From positions 1-64,000 of the forward strand of contig UBQX01000008.1 of the NCBI GenBank assembly GCA_900467685.1: a DNA stretch of 64,000 nt. The letters are read 5' to 3'. A program made the position numbers and the translations under genes. The notes below the pieces were generated by a model. It was not told the origin of the DNA and made no database searches. It worked only from the letters and a program-made list of their open reading frames with translations. The first letter of the stretch is position 1. Each line of letters begins with the position of its first letter. This document shows, in pieces, positions 17,382 to 25,323 of this stretch. The stretch is from Hyphomicrobiales bacterium. Its GTDB lineage: Bacteria > Pseudomonadota > Alphaproteobacteria > Rhizobiales > Rhizobiaceae.

Positions 17382-17406
17382 GGAACTTTTCCGTTCGGCT
17401 CGCGTT
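17382..17406 (+). promoter_or_regulatory. EcfG-type promoter of the DUF883 gene
   Basis: GGAAC at 17382-17386, a 16-base spacer, then CGTT at 17403-17406, about 47 bases before the start codon at 17454. This matches the GGAAC-N16-CGTT pattern seen before nepR and phyR in this window. Confidence 0.85.
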
Positions 17407-17453
17407 GTTTGGCCGAACGTCAAACCCGGACAGAACAACCAAGGAGATGAATA

Positions 17454-17792
17454 ATGGCAACCCCGACATCGATCCTGAAGGATGCAGGCAAGGAAGCGCG
17501 CGCCAATGCCGGCGATCTGGAAGCCCGCGTCGAACAGTTGACGGCACAGCTGGCCGAACTCGCAAAAAGCGTTTCGGGCTATGGCAATGGCACGCTCGAC
17601 ACGCTGGCCTCGGAAGCCCGCCGTATGAAGGATGACGTCGCCGATCGTTCCGTCGCGATTGCGTCGGCGGCCAAGGACACTGTCATGGCTGCCGAAGGCG
17701 ACCTTGAACAGCGTATCCGCGAAAACCCGCTGACAGCCATCGGCGTTGCCGCCGGCATCGGCTTCCTGGCTGCCATCCTGACCCGCCGGTGA
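17454..17792 (+). CDS. DUF883/YqjD-ElaB-like membrane-anchored stress protein
   Basis: A 112-residue protein with an Ala-rich helical N-terminal part likely to form a coiled coil and one C-terminal membrane segment (TAIGVAAGIGFLAAILTRR). Known YqjD/ElaB proteins are stationary-phase inner-membrane proteins that bind ribosomes in E. coli. A clear AAGGAG precedes the ATG and an EcfG-type promoter lies upstream. The next gene, four bases downstream, encodes a membrane protein often found with this family. The function here is inferred from the family. Confidence 0.8.
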   Translation: MATPTSILKDAGKEARANAGDLEARVEQLTAQLAELAKSVSGYGNGTLDTLASEARRMKDDVADRSVAIASAAKDTVMAAEGDLEQRIRENPLTAIGVAAGIGFLAAILTRR

Positions 17793-17796
17793 GCCC

Positions 17797-18228
17797 GTGG
17801 ATTATCTGATCAGCCAGATCGCCCAGGCCGCTGCACGCGGCCTGGAGCCTTCCACCGGACGCATCCAGCGCAGCGTCGTCGGCGCGGCCATCATTGCGAT
17901 ATTTGCAGGCATAGCGCTGCTGTCACTTTTCGCGACCGGATGGTTTGCCGTTTATGAGCGCCAGGGGCCGGTGGTGGCAAGCGCCTACATGACGCTGGCA
18001 GCTGTCGTGCTCGCCTTGCTGGCTTGGGCCATCGTCGCGATCCTGAACAAGCGGGCGCAACGTCTGTGGGAAGAGGAGCGCCGACGTCAGGCACTTGCTT
18101 CGTCAGCCCGTAGCAGCGGAACCATGCTCGCCCTGACCGAACTGCCAGGGTTGATCAAGGCAAGCCCGGTGATCACGATGCTATCCGTCGCAGGCATCGC
18201 CTATGCACTGCTCAAGTCGCGACGCTGA
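17797..18228 (+). CDS. Phage-holin-family-like membrane protein (holin superfamily 6)
   Basis: A 143-residue protein with two strong membrane helices (about 28-48 and 65-87), a charged stretch with EEERRRQ after them, and a weaker C-terminal hydrophobic segment. This layout fits the group named after phage holins that is found next to DUF883 genes in many bacteria; no phage genes are present. The start is a GTG four bases after the DUF883 stop, so the pair is probably cotranscribed from the EcfG-type promoter. Function unknown. Confidence 0.7.
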   Translation: MDYLISQIAQAAARGLEPSTGRIQRSVVGAAIIAIFAGIALLSLFATGWFAVYERQGPVVASAYMTLAAVVLALLAWAIVAILNKRAQRLWEEERRRQALASSARSSGTMLALTELPGLIKASPVITMLSVAGIAYALLKSRR

Positions 18229-18322
18229 AAGACTGCGGCGGCGTGACCTCAGGGCGGCGACGCAGAAAAATTCGAGCTTATTCAAAACGTTCCGGATATT
18301 GGCAAAAAATTTCGCGTGCGAA

Positions 18323-18347
18323 GGAACCATATCGCTTTGCATCCGTT
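18323..18347 (+). promoter_or_regulatory. EcfG-type promoter of phyR
   Basis: GGAAC at 18323-18327, a 16-base spacer, CGTT at 18344-18347, about 40 bases before the phyR start. It implies positive feedback of the stress sigma factor on its own activator. Confidence 0.88.
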
Positions 18348-18387
18348 ATAGATCATCAGAGCAGTTTAGACTCCATGGAGTGACTAT

Positions 18388-19185
18388 ATGTCCTTGACCG
18401 CCCGTGTCGCGATCCACCTTCCTCTTCTGAGACGTTTTGCCCGTGCGGTGACCGGCTCGCAAACATCCGGCGATGCATATGTCGCGGCAATGCTGGAGTC
18501 CCTCATTGCGGATATTTCGATCATGCCGAAGGAAGATGACGACAAGGTCGCCGTCTACAAGCTGTTCATCAGCGTTTTCGACCGTCTCGACGTCACGCCG
18601 AAGCCGATCGACACGCCGTTCGCATGGGAAAAGCGTGCTGCGAACAACCTCCTGAACCTGCCGAAGCGGGAACGCATCGCGTTTCTTCTGATGGCGCTCG
18701 AGGGCTTTTCGAGTTCCGCCGCTGCAACGGTTCTCGACATCAGCGAGGCCGAATTCAGCCGCCTGATCGACGAAGCGACCCGACAGATTTCCGAGCAGGT
18801 CGTGACCGACGTCATGATCATCGAGGACGAGCCTCTGATTGCCCTCGACATCGAGCAGATGGTCGAGGAACTCGGCCACACGGTCACTGGCATCGCACGC
18901 ACGCACAGCGAAGCGATCAAGCTGTATTCCGAAACGAAGCCGAAGCTGGTGCTCGCAGACATCCAGCTCGCCGACGGCAGCTCGGGGATCGATGCCGTCA
19001 ACGACATTCTGAAGACCGACAGCAGCATTCCCGTCATCTTCATCACGGCTTTCCCGGAACGGCTGCTGACGGGCGAGCGACCGGAGCCGGCCTTCCTGGT
19101 GACCAAGCCTTTCAATCCCGACATGGTAAAGGCCTTGATCAGCCAGGCGCTGTTTTTCAATGAAAGACAGAAGGAAGCGGCCTGA
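18388..19185 (+). CDS. phyR: General stress response regulator PhyR
   Basis: A 265-residue anti-anti-sigma regulator with the diagnostic reversed order. An EcfG-like sigma domain without DNA-binding competence occupies residues about 1-125, and a receiver domain about 135-260. The phospho-acceptor is Asp191 (LADIQLADG), the acidic pair is IEDEP, and the switch Lys is in VTKPFNPD. On phosphorylation PhyR binds NepR and frees EcfG. The gene has its own EcfG-type promoter and is followed by an HWE-family kinase. nepR and ecfG lie about 5.3 kb downstream instead of adjacent. Confidence 0.96.
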   Translation: MSLTARVAIHLPLLRRFARAVTGSQTSGDAYVAAMLESLIADISIMPKEDDDKVAVYKLFISVFDRLDVTPKPIDTPFAWEKRAANNLLNLPKRERIAFLLMALEGFSSSAAATVLDISEAEFSRLIDEATRQISEQVVTDVMIIEDEPLIALDIEQMVEELGHTVTGIARTHSEAIKLYSETKPKLVLADIQLADGSSGIDAVNDILKTDSSIPVIFITAFPERLLTGERPEPAFLVTKPFNPDMVKALISQALFFNERQKEAA

Positions 19186-19231
19186 GGGTCGCAAGGGTTA
19201 TAAAAACAAGTAGAGACCTGTCGGTGCGGCG

Positions 19232-19248
19232 GGTGTCACCATGACACC
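19232..19248. other. Inverted repeat between phyR and the HWE kinase gene
   Basis: GGTGTCA, three bases, TGACACC, extended by GC-rich flanks that also partly pair. There is no T run, so it is either an operator or an mRNA hairpin between the two genes. No role can be assigned. Confidence 0.4.
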
Positions 19249-19276
19249 GCGCCGGCCGAAATCGGGGTACTGAATC

Positions 19277-20266
19277 GTGAAGCGCTTGTCATGGGTAGAG
19301 CCGGGAGAGATCGACGCGCTGGCGCGCGACTTCTTTATCCATGCACTGGTTGACATGGGCGCATGCTACATTCTCTACGACGAAAAGGGCCTGTGCATCT
19401 GTATTACCAGCCTGCCGCCACGCTGGCAGGGCAGATATACCGAACGTCCCACAGATATAGATCTGTTCGGTCCTGAGCTTGCCGCTCGCCTTATCGAAAT
19501 GCGCGCCCGGCTCGTCAATCCCGGCGACCATGCCGATCTCGAAATCGCCATAGCCGACGAGAATATCTATGAGTTCCGCAGCCACAAGGTCGCGATCCCC
19601 GGACAGGGAAACTACGTGATCATGTCGATTGCGGACCGCACCGAAGAACGGCAGCGGGCCAAGACGCTTCATTCCCTGCTCCTGGAAGTCAGCCATCGGT
19701 CGAAGAACCTGCTGGCCATCGTTCAGGGCATCGCATCGCACACAGCCCGCTTTACCGGCAATCTGGACGACTTCCTCGGAAAGTTCCGCGGGCGGCTCTA
19801 TGCCCTTGCGCAATCGCAGGATCTGGTAACCGCGTCGAGCTGGCGCGGCGCGGATTTCATGGAGCTGGCGCAGGCCCAGATCGGCCGCTACATCACCGGA
19901 AATCCCGATGCGATCACGCTGGAGAGCGATCCCATCAACCTGACCCCGAATGCGGCAACCCATCTCGGCCTTGCTCTGCATGAACTGGTGGTCAACGCCA
20001 TCACGAACAGCGATATCCTGTCACAGAAAAACTCGGTGCAGGTCCGCTGCCATCGTATTGATACGCCGGAAGGCCAGCGGATCAATTTTCGCTGGACGGA
20101 GCAATTGCGCCCGGACGTCGTCCAGCCTTCGGACTGGACGCAGCACTTTTCCAGCACGGTCCTGCAAAGGATCGTTCCGGCCGCACTGGGCGGATTTGCC
20201 GTCAACAGGGTCGAAGACCACAGTATCAGTTACGAACTGACATTTCCGCTCGAGGGCCGGGCCTAG
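19277..20266 (+). CDS. HWE-family histidine kinase next to phyR
   Basis: A 329-residue cytoplasmic kinase with no membrane segment. Residues about 20-125 look PAS-like (GACYILYDEKGLCIC). The phosphorylation box has His140 in EVSHRSKNLLAIVQGIASHTAR, and the N box reads LALHELVVNAITNS. The HWE-type WxE is present (FRWTEQ), but the usual GFG ATP-lid segment is replaced by HFSSTVLQRIVP, so ATP use may be altered. Start is a GTG. Kinases of this class feed phosphate to PhyR, and the position right after phyR supports that partner. No separate EcfG promoter was found. Confidence 0.85.
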   Translation: MKRLSWVEPGEIDALARDFFIHALVDMGACYILYDEKGLCICITSLPPRWQGRYTERPTDIDLFGPELAARLIEMRARLVNPGDHADLEIAIADENIYEFRSHKVAIPGQGNYVIMSIADRTEERQRAKTLHSLLLEVSHRSKNLLAIVQGIASHTARFTGNLDDFLGKFRGRLYALAQSQDLVTASSWRGADFMELAQAQIGRYITGNPDAITLESDPINLTPNAATHLGLALHELVVNAITNSDILSQKNSVQVRCHRIDTPEGQRINFRWTEQLRPDVVQPSDWTQHFSSTVLQRIVPAALGGFAVNRVEDHSISYELTFPLEGRA

Positions 20267-20349
20267 CCCACAAAAAGGCCGTACACCCCGAAGGGGCTCT
20301 CCTCGACCGTCCCATATGTTTCTGTCCAACCGTTGAAAGGCTGCGGCTG

Positions 20350-21348
20350 ATGAACCGTTTCACCTGCGAGAATTGCTCCTCCGTCGTCCATTTCGACAAT
20401 GTCTTGTGTCTGAGTTGCGGCTTTTCTCTCGGTTTCGAGAAGGCGGCGCTGACCATGCGCGCCTTCACCGAAACGCCGCCGGAAGGATTTGCGATCTGCG
20501 CCAATGCGTCTGCCTGCGGCTGCAACTGGCTTGCACCGGCGCAGGAGGGGCCGAGCTTCTGTTTTGCCTGTTCTCTCAACCAGATGGTCCCTGACCTTTC
20601 CAATCCGGCTCATGTCGAGCGCTGGACGAAGCTGGAGGCAGCCAAGCGACACTTCCTCTACGGCATCCTGAAGCTCGGCTTGCCGATCGTGACGCGCCAG
20701 GAAAATCCGGAGGAAGGCCTTGGCTTCGATCTCCTGGCCGACGCGCCGGATGTCGGCCATGTCATGACCGGGCACGAAAACGGCCTCATCACCATCAACA
20801 TTGCCGAGGCGAGCGCAGCCGAACGGGAGGCCGCGCGCGAGGCAATGGGTGAAGCGCTCCGCACGCTGATCGGCCATTACCGACACGAATCCGGCCACTA
20901 TTACTGGAACCTGCTCATACGCGACGGCGGTCGGCTCGAGGCCGCGCGCGCGGTCTTCGGCGACGAAACCGTGGACTATGGCGCGGCGCTGGAGGCCCAC
21001 TACGCGAACGGTGCGCCGCCCGACTGGCCGGAGAACTTCGTCAGCGCCTACGCTTCCAGTCATCCGTGGGAGGATTTCGCCGAAACCTGGGCGCATTATC
21101 TCCACATCGTCGACGGGCTGGAGACAGCTTATGCCTATCACGTGCAGGCGGAAAACGCCGATGGCCATTTCGTGCCCGGCGCCAACATTCCGATCGATCG
21201 CATCATCGCGGCCTGGGTCGAACTTACGATCGGCATCAATGCCATCAACCGGAGCCTCGGCCAGCCGGACCTCTATCCGTTCGTCTTTTCCGAGCGCGTG
21301 ATTGAAAAACTGGATTTCGTGCACCGCATGATTACAGCGAAACCCTGA
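20350..21348 (+). CDS. Putative zinc-binding metallopeptidase (DUF2248-like)
   Basis: A 332-residue soluble protein. The N terminus has a zinc-ribbon-like CENCSSVVHFDNVLCLSC pattern and a second Cys group (CGCNW and CFAC, about residues 56-75). The catalytic motif is HESGHYYW near residue 179, with a later conserved HPWEDFAETWAHYLHIVD. This combination marks the putative zinc-binding metallopeptidase family; the substrate is unknown. It sits between the HWE kinase and an EcfG-driven operon, without its own EcfG-type promoter. Confidence 0.85.
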   Translation: MNRFTCENCSSVVHFDNVLCLSCGFSLGFEKAALTMRAFTETPPEGFAICANASACGCNWLAPAQEGPSFCFACSLNQMVPDLSNPAHVERWTKLEAAKRHFLYGILKLGLPIVTRQENPEEGLGFDLLADAPDVGHVMTGHENGLITINIAEASAAEREAAREAMGEALRTLIGHYRHESGHYYWNLLIRDGGRLEAARAVFGDETVDYGAALEAHYANGAPPDWPENFVSAYASSHPWEDFAETWAHYLHIVDGLETAYAYHVQAENADGHFVPGANIPIDRIIAAWVELTIGINAINRSLGQPDLYPFVFSERVIEKLDFVHRMITAKP

Positions 21349-21353
21349 CATCT

Positions 21354-21378
21354 GGAACAAACTTCCGCCTTAAACGTT
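21354..21378 (+). promoter_or_regulatory. EcfG-type promoter of the small-protein/antiporter operon
   Basis: GGAAC at 21354-21358, a 16-base spacer, CGTT at 21375-21378, 27 bases before the ATG at 21406. Exact match to the pattern of the other sites in this island. Confidence 0.82.
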
Positions 21379-21405
21379 AAAGCAGCACAGACGTTGGAGG
21401 CGAAC

Positions 21406-21708
21406 ATGAGCAATGTCGCAGCAATTCTTGTTTTGGTGGCATGTCCTTTAAATTCAACGCATTGCATCCCGGAGCCGGTGCGCATCTCTACCTATGAGCG
21501 CGCGCACCAATGCGAGACGAGCATGCCCGGGGAAATACGCAGGCTGAAGACGCCGGGCATGCGGATTCTTGGCTCCTGCAACACGTTCGATGCGAGCCTC
21601 ATGGCCAAGATGAAGCCCATCGACGTCACGAACCGGATAGAGACGGCCAAGCCCAAGGCGGGTGACGATTCCCGCACCGCGGTGGGGTTTCAGGACAAGA
21701 TCAGATGA
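21406..21708 (+). CDS. Hypothetical small Cys-containing protein
   Basis: A 100-residue protein I do not recognise. It opens with a short hydrophobic stretch (AAILVLVAC) that could be a signal peptide, possibly with a lipoprotein Cys, followed by three more Cys residues. The ATG at 21406 has GGAGG six bases upstream; the earlier in-frame TTG at 21394 overlaps that site and is rejected. It is first in an EcfG-promoted unit that continues through a 60-residue membrane protein to the antiporter gene. Confidence 0.7.
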   Translation: MSNVAAILVLVACPLNSTHCIPEPVRISTYERAHQCETSMPGEIRRLKTPGMRILGSCNTFDASLMAKMKPIDVTNRIETAKPKAGDDSRTAVGFQDKIR

Positions 21709-21731
21709 CGCGCGAACCGGGGGAACCAGCC

Positions 21732-21914
21732 ATGCGCATCTATTGGGACACAAGCGACAGAGTTGAAGAAACCGCCGATTGGGCGGCGACGGCAGGCGAG
21801 CTCGAAGGCGGCCTGCCGCTGCATTCAGGGCGGGCCCTGACCTGGATTTCCGCCGCTCAGGCGATCATCCAGGTCTCGGGCCTGCTTTTCATCATCTACG
21901 CCTGCCTGCAATAA
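21732..21914 (+). CDS. Hypothetical small membrane protein
   Basis: About 60 residues with an acidic N-terminal half and one C-terminal membrane segment (QAIIQVSGLLFIIYACLQ). The ATG at 21732 has a strong GGGGGA eight bases upstream; an alternative ATG at 21705 would overlap the previous stop as ATGA and add nine residues. Not recognised. It lies between the Cys-containing protein and the antiporter in one probable operon, so an accessory role to the antiporter is possible but unproven. Confidence 0.6.
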   Translation: MRIYWDTSDRVEETADWAATAGELEGGLPLHSGRALTWISAAQAIIQVSGLLFIIYACLQ

Positions 21915-21941
21915 TCCTTCAGTAAATAGAGACAGTATCCC

Positions 21942-24146
21942 ATGCATGGTGCGGCGGCTCACTCAGAAGCGCTTTTTCTCTTTCAGATCGTTCTCCTCGT
22001 CGTCGTAGGCCGCCTTTTCGGCGAGTTGATGGTGCGCATTGGCCAGCCATCGATCATGGGCCAGATCATCGGCGGCATCCTCCTCGGACCCTCCGTGCTC
22101 GGCTATTTCGCGCCAGGCGTCGAAGCGGCCATCTTTCCGCAACTCGATGCCCAGAAGAGCATGACGGAAGCAGTGGCCCAGCTCGGCATCCTGTTCTTGC
22201 TGCTGCTGGCCGGCATGGAAACGGATCTCGGCCTTGCCATGCGGCTCCGGCGTTCGGCCGCCAGTATCTCGCTTGCAGGGATCGTCATTCCCTTCACCTG
22301 CGGCTTCATCCTCGGCGAAATGATGCCACAGCATCTCGTGCCCAATCCGGACCAGCGTATCGTAACCTCCCTCTTCATGGGTACGGCGCTCGCCATCTCG
22401 TCGGTGAAGATCGTCGCCACCGTCGTCAGGGAAATGGACTTCCTGCGCCGCAATATCGGACAGTTGATCGTCGCATCGGCAATTATCGATGACACGATCG
22501 GCTGGGTGGTGATCGCCTTCACCTTCAGCCTGGCAAAATCCGGAACAGTGGATCTCGCCTCCATCGGCACAAGCGTGTTTGGCACGCTGGTCTTCATGGT
22601 CGTGAGCTTCACCATCGGCCGCCGCCTGGTCTTCGAGATCATCCGGGTGACCAATGACAACTTCAAGAGTGACCTTCCCGTGTTGTCCGCCATCATCGCC
22701 ATCATGGGCGCAATGGCGATGATGACCGACATGATCGGGGTCCACACTGTTCTTGGTGCCTTCGTCGCCGGCATCCTCGTCGGGGAGTCCCCCATCCTCA
22801 CACGACAGATCGACACACAGCTGCGGGGGCTGACGACCGCACTGTTCATGCCCGTCTTCTTCGGCCTCACCGGGTTGAAAACCGATATCGGCGTGCTGTT
22901 CGAGCGCGACGCACTGCTTCTGACGCTTGGTCTCATCGTTGTCGCCAGCATCGGCAAGTTCGGCGGGGCCTTTGTGGGCGCGCGGCTGAGCGGGCTCACA
23001 CGGGCCGAAGCGCTGGCGCTGGGCTCGGGCATGAACGCGCGCGGCTCGACGGAAGTGATCATCGCGACTATCGGCCTGAGCGTCGGGGTTCTTAACGAGC
23101 AGCTGTTCTCTGCCATTGTGGCCATGGCGCTGGTGACGACCATGGCCATGCCGTCCATGCTGCGCTGGGCGCTCCGCCGCCTGCCCCTGCGCGAGGAGGA
23201 AGAAACCCGCCTGCTGAAGGAGGACTTCGAGGCCGCGAGTTTCCTCAACCGGTTCGAACGCCCGCTTCTGGCGGTCGATCTCTCAAGCGGCGGCGATCTG
23301 GCCGGACGACTTGCCGCCAGTTTCGCTCTGGCGCGCGGCACGCCGCTCACTGTCGTCAATGTACAAGAGGGCGATGAAAAGACCCCTTCGCCGCAAGCAG
23401 CGGAAGCTGACGCCGGCCAGGAGACACGGGAAAGGACCGAGGCATTCGCCACGCGCCTGCGCGAAAGCGCGGCCAAACCCAAGGCCGGTGACGACGAGGC
23501 GACGAAGGCCGAAAGCATTCACATCACCACGCGCCACCGTGATGGCGCGGAGGTGACCGACGTACTCAAGGAGAGCGAAGAAAAGGGTCACGACCTGCTC
23601 TTCGTGGGCGTCGATCCGGTCAGCTCGGAAAGTGGCGGCTTCTCGCGGCGCGTGTCGCGTCTCGTTTCTGCATTCGCCGGCACGGTCGCCATTGTGATTT
23701 CGCGCGAAGGGCGAACGCCGGTGGGCGACAACGACCTGCGGATCCTGATCCCCATCAGCGACACCGAGCGCTCCATCCGCGCGGTCGAATTCGGCTGCGC
23801 TCTCGCCCGTCCCGCCGGAGCGGCCGTATCGGTGATCTACATCCTGGAGCCCAACGAGGCGCAGCAGAGGCCGCGTTTCGGACGCGAGGAAAGTGGCCAC
23901 GCAGCCGCCTTCGAACGGATCGACGAAATCAGCAGCCAGACCGGCGTGAAGATTACCAAGACGCTTCAGGAAGGCAATTCCGCCGAAGTCGCGGTTCTCA
24001 GACATGCACGCCGCGGCCGGTATAATCTTCTCGTGGTCGGCGTGAGCCGGCGCACGGGCGAACGCCTGTCTTACGGGCGCATCGCGGATACTCTTCTCGA
24101 CACGGCCGACCGCTCGATCGTCTTCGTGGAAACCGAGCAGGCGTGA
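21942..24146 (+). CDS. Monovalent cation:proton antiporter (CPA2/Kef-type) with two C-terminal UspA domains
   Basis: A 734-residue protein. Residues about 1-410 form a CPA2 antiporter with roughly 12 membrane segments. It contains IIDDTIGWVVIAF, corresponding to the ion-binding Asp motif, and GSGMNARGSTEVIIATIGLS. Residues about 440-590 and 605-733 look like two universal-stress-protein domains (GVDPVSSES and LLVVGVSRRTGERLSYG). The family exchanges Na+ or K+ for protons. UspA tails are thought to bind nucleotides and regulate transport. It is last in the operon starting at the EcfG-type promoter at 21354, which suggests induction by osmotic or general stress. Confidence 0.9.
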   Translation: MHGAAAHSEALFLFQIVLLVVVGRLFGELMVRIGQPSIMGQIIGGILLGPSVLGYFAPGVEAAIFPQLDAQKSMTEAVAQLGILFLLLLAGMETDLGLAMRLRRSAASISLAGIVIPFTCGFILGEMMPQHLVPNPDQRIVTSLFMGTALAISSVKIVATVVREMDFLRRNIGQLIVASAIIDDTIGWVVIAFTFSLAKSGTVDLASIGTSVFGTLVFMVVSFTIGRRLVFEIIRVTNDNFKSDLPVLSAIIAIMGAMAMMTDMIGVHTVLGAFVAGILVGESPILTRQIDTQLRGLTTALFMPVFFGLTGLKTDIGVLFERDALLLTLGLIVVASIGKFGGAFVGARLSGLTRAEALALGSGMNARGSTEVIIATIGLSVGVLNEQLFSAIVAMALVTTMAMPSMLRWALRRLPLREEEETRLLKEDFEAASFLNRFERPLLAVDLSSGGDLAGRLAASFALARGTPLTVVNVQEGDEKTPSPQAAEADAGQETRERTEAFATRLRESAAKPKAGDDEATKAESIHITTRHRDGAEVTDVLKESEEKGHDLLFVGVDPVSSESGGFSRRVSRLVSAFAGTVAIVISREGRTPVGDNDLRILIPISDTERSIRAVEFGCALARPAGAAVSVIYILEPNEAQQRPRFGREESGHAAAFERIDEISSQTGVKITKTLQEGNSAEVAVLRHARRGRYNLLVVGVSRRTGERLSYGRIADTLLDTADRSIVFVETEQA

Positions 24147-24156
24147 GGCGGACATG

Positions 24157-24184
24157 AAAAAGCCCGGGACGAACCCGGGCTTTT
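24157..24184. terminator. Bidirectional terminator between antiporter and DUF1328 genes
   Basis: Arms AAAAAGCCCGGG (24157-24168) and CCCGGGCTTTT (24174-24184) with a 5-nt loop. It serves the antiporter operon on the plus strand and the DUF1328 gene on the minus strand. Confidence 0.88.
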
Positions 24185-24205
24185 CGAGGTTTCTATCCGG
24201 TTGCC

Positions 24206-24373
24206 TTAGGGCGCGCGGCGGAAGCCGCCGAAGACCAGCGAGGCAAGGAAGAGGATCAGGAATACGAAGAAAAGAATCTTGGCAATCCCGACCGAAGCGC
24301 CGGCAATACCACCGAAACCGAGAGCACCGGCGATGATGGCCACGACGAGGAAAAGAAGAGCGTAGTAAAGCAT
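24206..24373 (-). CDS. DUF1328 family small membrane protein
   Basis: A 55-residue protein almost entirely made of two membrane helices ([19 protein letters not shown] and [19 protein letters not shown]), matching the DUF1328/YtjA family. The ATG at 24373 has GGGAG upstream; longer in-frame starts are not supported. Its promoter fits the EcfG pattern and diverges from that of nepR-ecfG, so it is probably a general stress protein. Molecular function is unknown. Confidence 0.88.
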   Translation of the reverse strand: MLYYALLFLVVAIIAGALGFGGIAGASVGIAKILFFVFLILFLASLVFGGFRRAP

Positions 24374-24402
24374 GTTATTTCTCCCTTGTTGTCGGGAAAC
24401 AT

Positions 24403-24427
24403 AACGTATCATTTGAAAAAGGGTTCC
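24403..24427 (-). promoter_or_regulatory. EcfG-type promoter of the DUF1328 gene
   Basis: On the minus strand GGAAC (24423-24427), 16 bases, CGTT (24403-24406), ending 30 bases before the ATG at 24373. It is divergent from the nepR promoter 58 bases away. Confidence 0.88.
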
Positions 24428-24485
24428 GTGCCGAGAAGCCATTTGCCCCGTCCTCGCGAAATGTGCGAAAATCGTGGCAAGAGAT

Positions 24486-24510
24486 GGAACTTTAGGCCCG
24501 CCCCTTCGTT
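24486..24510 (+). promoter_or_regulatory. EcfG-type promoter of nepR-ecfG (autoregulation)
   Basis: GGAAC at 24486-24490, 16 bases, CGTT at 24507-24510, about 30 bases before the nepR start. Autoregulation of nepR-ecfG from such a site is known in other alphaproteobacteria. Confidence 0.92.
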
Positions 24511-24540
24511 TACCGCCATATCATCCACTGATCGGTATTG

Positions 24541-24753
24541 ATGATGAACAACCCGAATGCTGAAAATTCAAAGAAACGACCCAATGGCGGACTGCCGCCG
24601 GCGGATGTCGTACAGGATGGGATCGCGCTGCGCCTGCGCGAGCTCTACTCCAATATCGAGAATGAAGGAATTCCGGATAACCTCCTTCATCTCCTCGAGA
24701 AACTGGACGAAGCCGAACGCGCCCAATCGGGCAAGCAGACGCCAGGGGTGTAA
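24541..24753 (+). CDS. nepR: Anti-sigma factor NepR
   Basis: A 70-residue anti-sigma factor that holds EcfG inactive until phosphorylated PhyR binds it. The recognisable core is the two-helix segment IALRLRELYSNIENEGIPDNLLHLLEKLDEA, split here by the conserved IP turn; the N and C ends are disordered, as usual. Two successive ATG codons (24541 and 24544) follow a TTG; I use the first ATG. It lies three bases before ecfG and shares its promoter, the standard arrangement. Confidence 0.93.
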   Translation: MMNNPNAENSKKRPNGGLPPADVVQDGIALRLRELYSNIENEGIPDNLLHLLEKLDEAERAQSGKQTPGV

Positions 24754-24756
24754 TTC

Positions 24757-25320
24757 ATGGCTGACACAGAGAGCCATCAGCTGCAATTCAAACGCGAGCT
24801 GTTGAAGACGCTGCCGAGCCTGCGTGCGTTCGCGATTTCGCTCACCGGAACCTATGACAAGGCGGATGACCTCGTGCAGGAGGCCGTCGTGCGCGCTTGG
24901 TCGCGCCAGGACAGTTTCGAGCTGGGCACCAACATGAAGGCCTGGCTTTTCACGATTCTGCGCAACGAATTCTACTCGCAGATGCGCAAGCGCGGCCGCG
25001 AGATTTCCGACGCCGAAGGCACATACACCGAGCAGATGTCGGTTCATCCCAACCAGATCGGTTCGCTCGACATGAAGGATTTCATGACGGCGCTGAACAA
25101 ACTGGCGGAAGACCAGCGCGAGGCGATCATCCTCGTCTGCGCTTCGGGCTTCTCGTACGAGGAAGCCGCCAATATCTGCGGCTGCGCTGTCGGCACGATC
25201 AAAAGCCGCATCAACCGCGCTCGCGGACGCCTGCAGGAATTGTTGGGGATTGATGGCGAGGGCGATTATGGTCCGGAACCGCATATCGCAGCAGTGCTCA
25301 GACACACAGTCTCGGCCTGA
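24757..25320 (+). CDS. ecfG: ECF sigma factor EcfG, general stress response
   Basis: A 187-residue ECF sigma factor of group 15. Region 2 (DKADDLVQEAVVRAWSRQDSF, about 32-52) binds the -10 element and core polymerase; region 4 (SYEEAANICGCAVGTIKSRINRARGRL, about 130-160) reads the GGAAC -35 element. S. meliloti calls its counterpart RpoE2. It is cotranscribed with nepR from an EcfG-type promoter. Seven matching promoter sites lie within 10 kb, so most neighbours are probably its targets. Confidence 0.95.
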   Translation: MADTESHQLQFKRELLKTLPSLRAFAISLTGTYDKADDLVQEAVVRAWSRQDSFELGTNMKAWLFTILRNEFYSQMRKRGREISDAEGTYTEQMSVHPNQIGSLDMKDFMTALNKLAEDQREAIILVCASGFSYEEAANICGCAVGTIKSRINRARGRLQELLGIDGEGDYGPEPHIAAVLRHTVSA

Positions 25321-25323
25321 AAT

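Noticed and set aside
17797-18228. Prophage remnant suggested by the holin-like protein
   Set aside because: No other phage gene is nearby, and this family commonly accompanies DUF883 stress genes in chromosomes.
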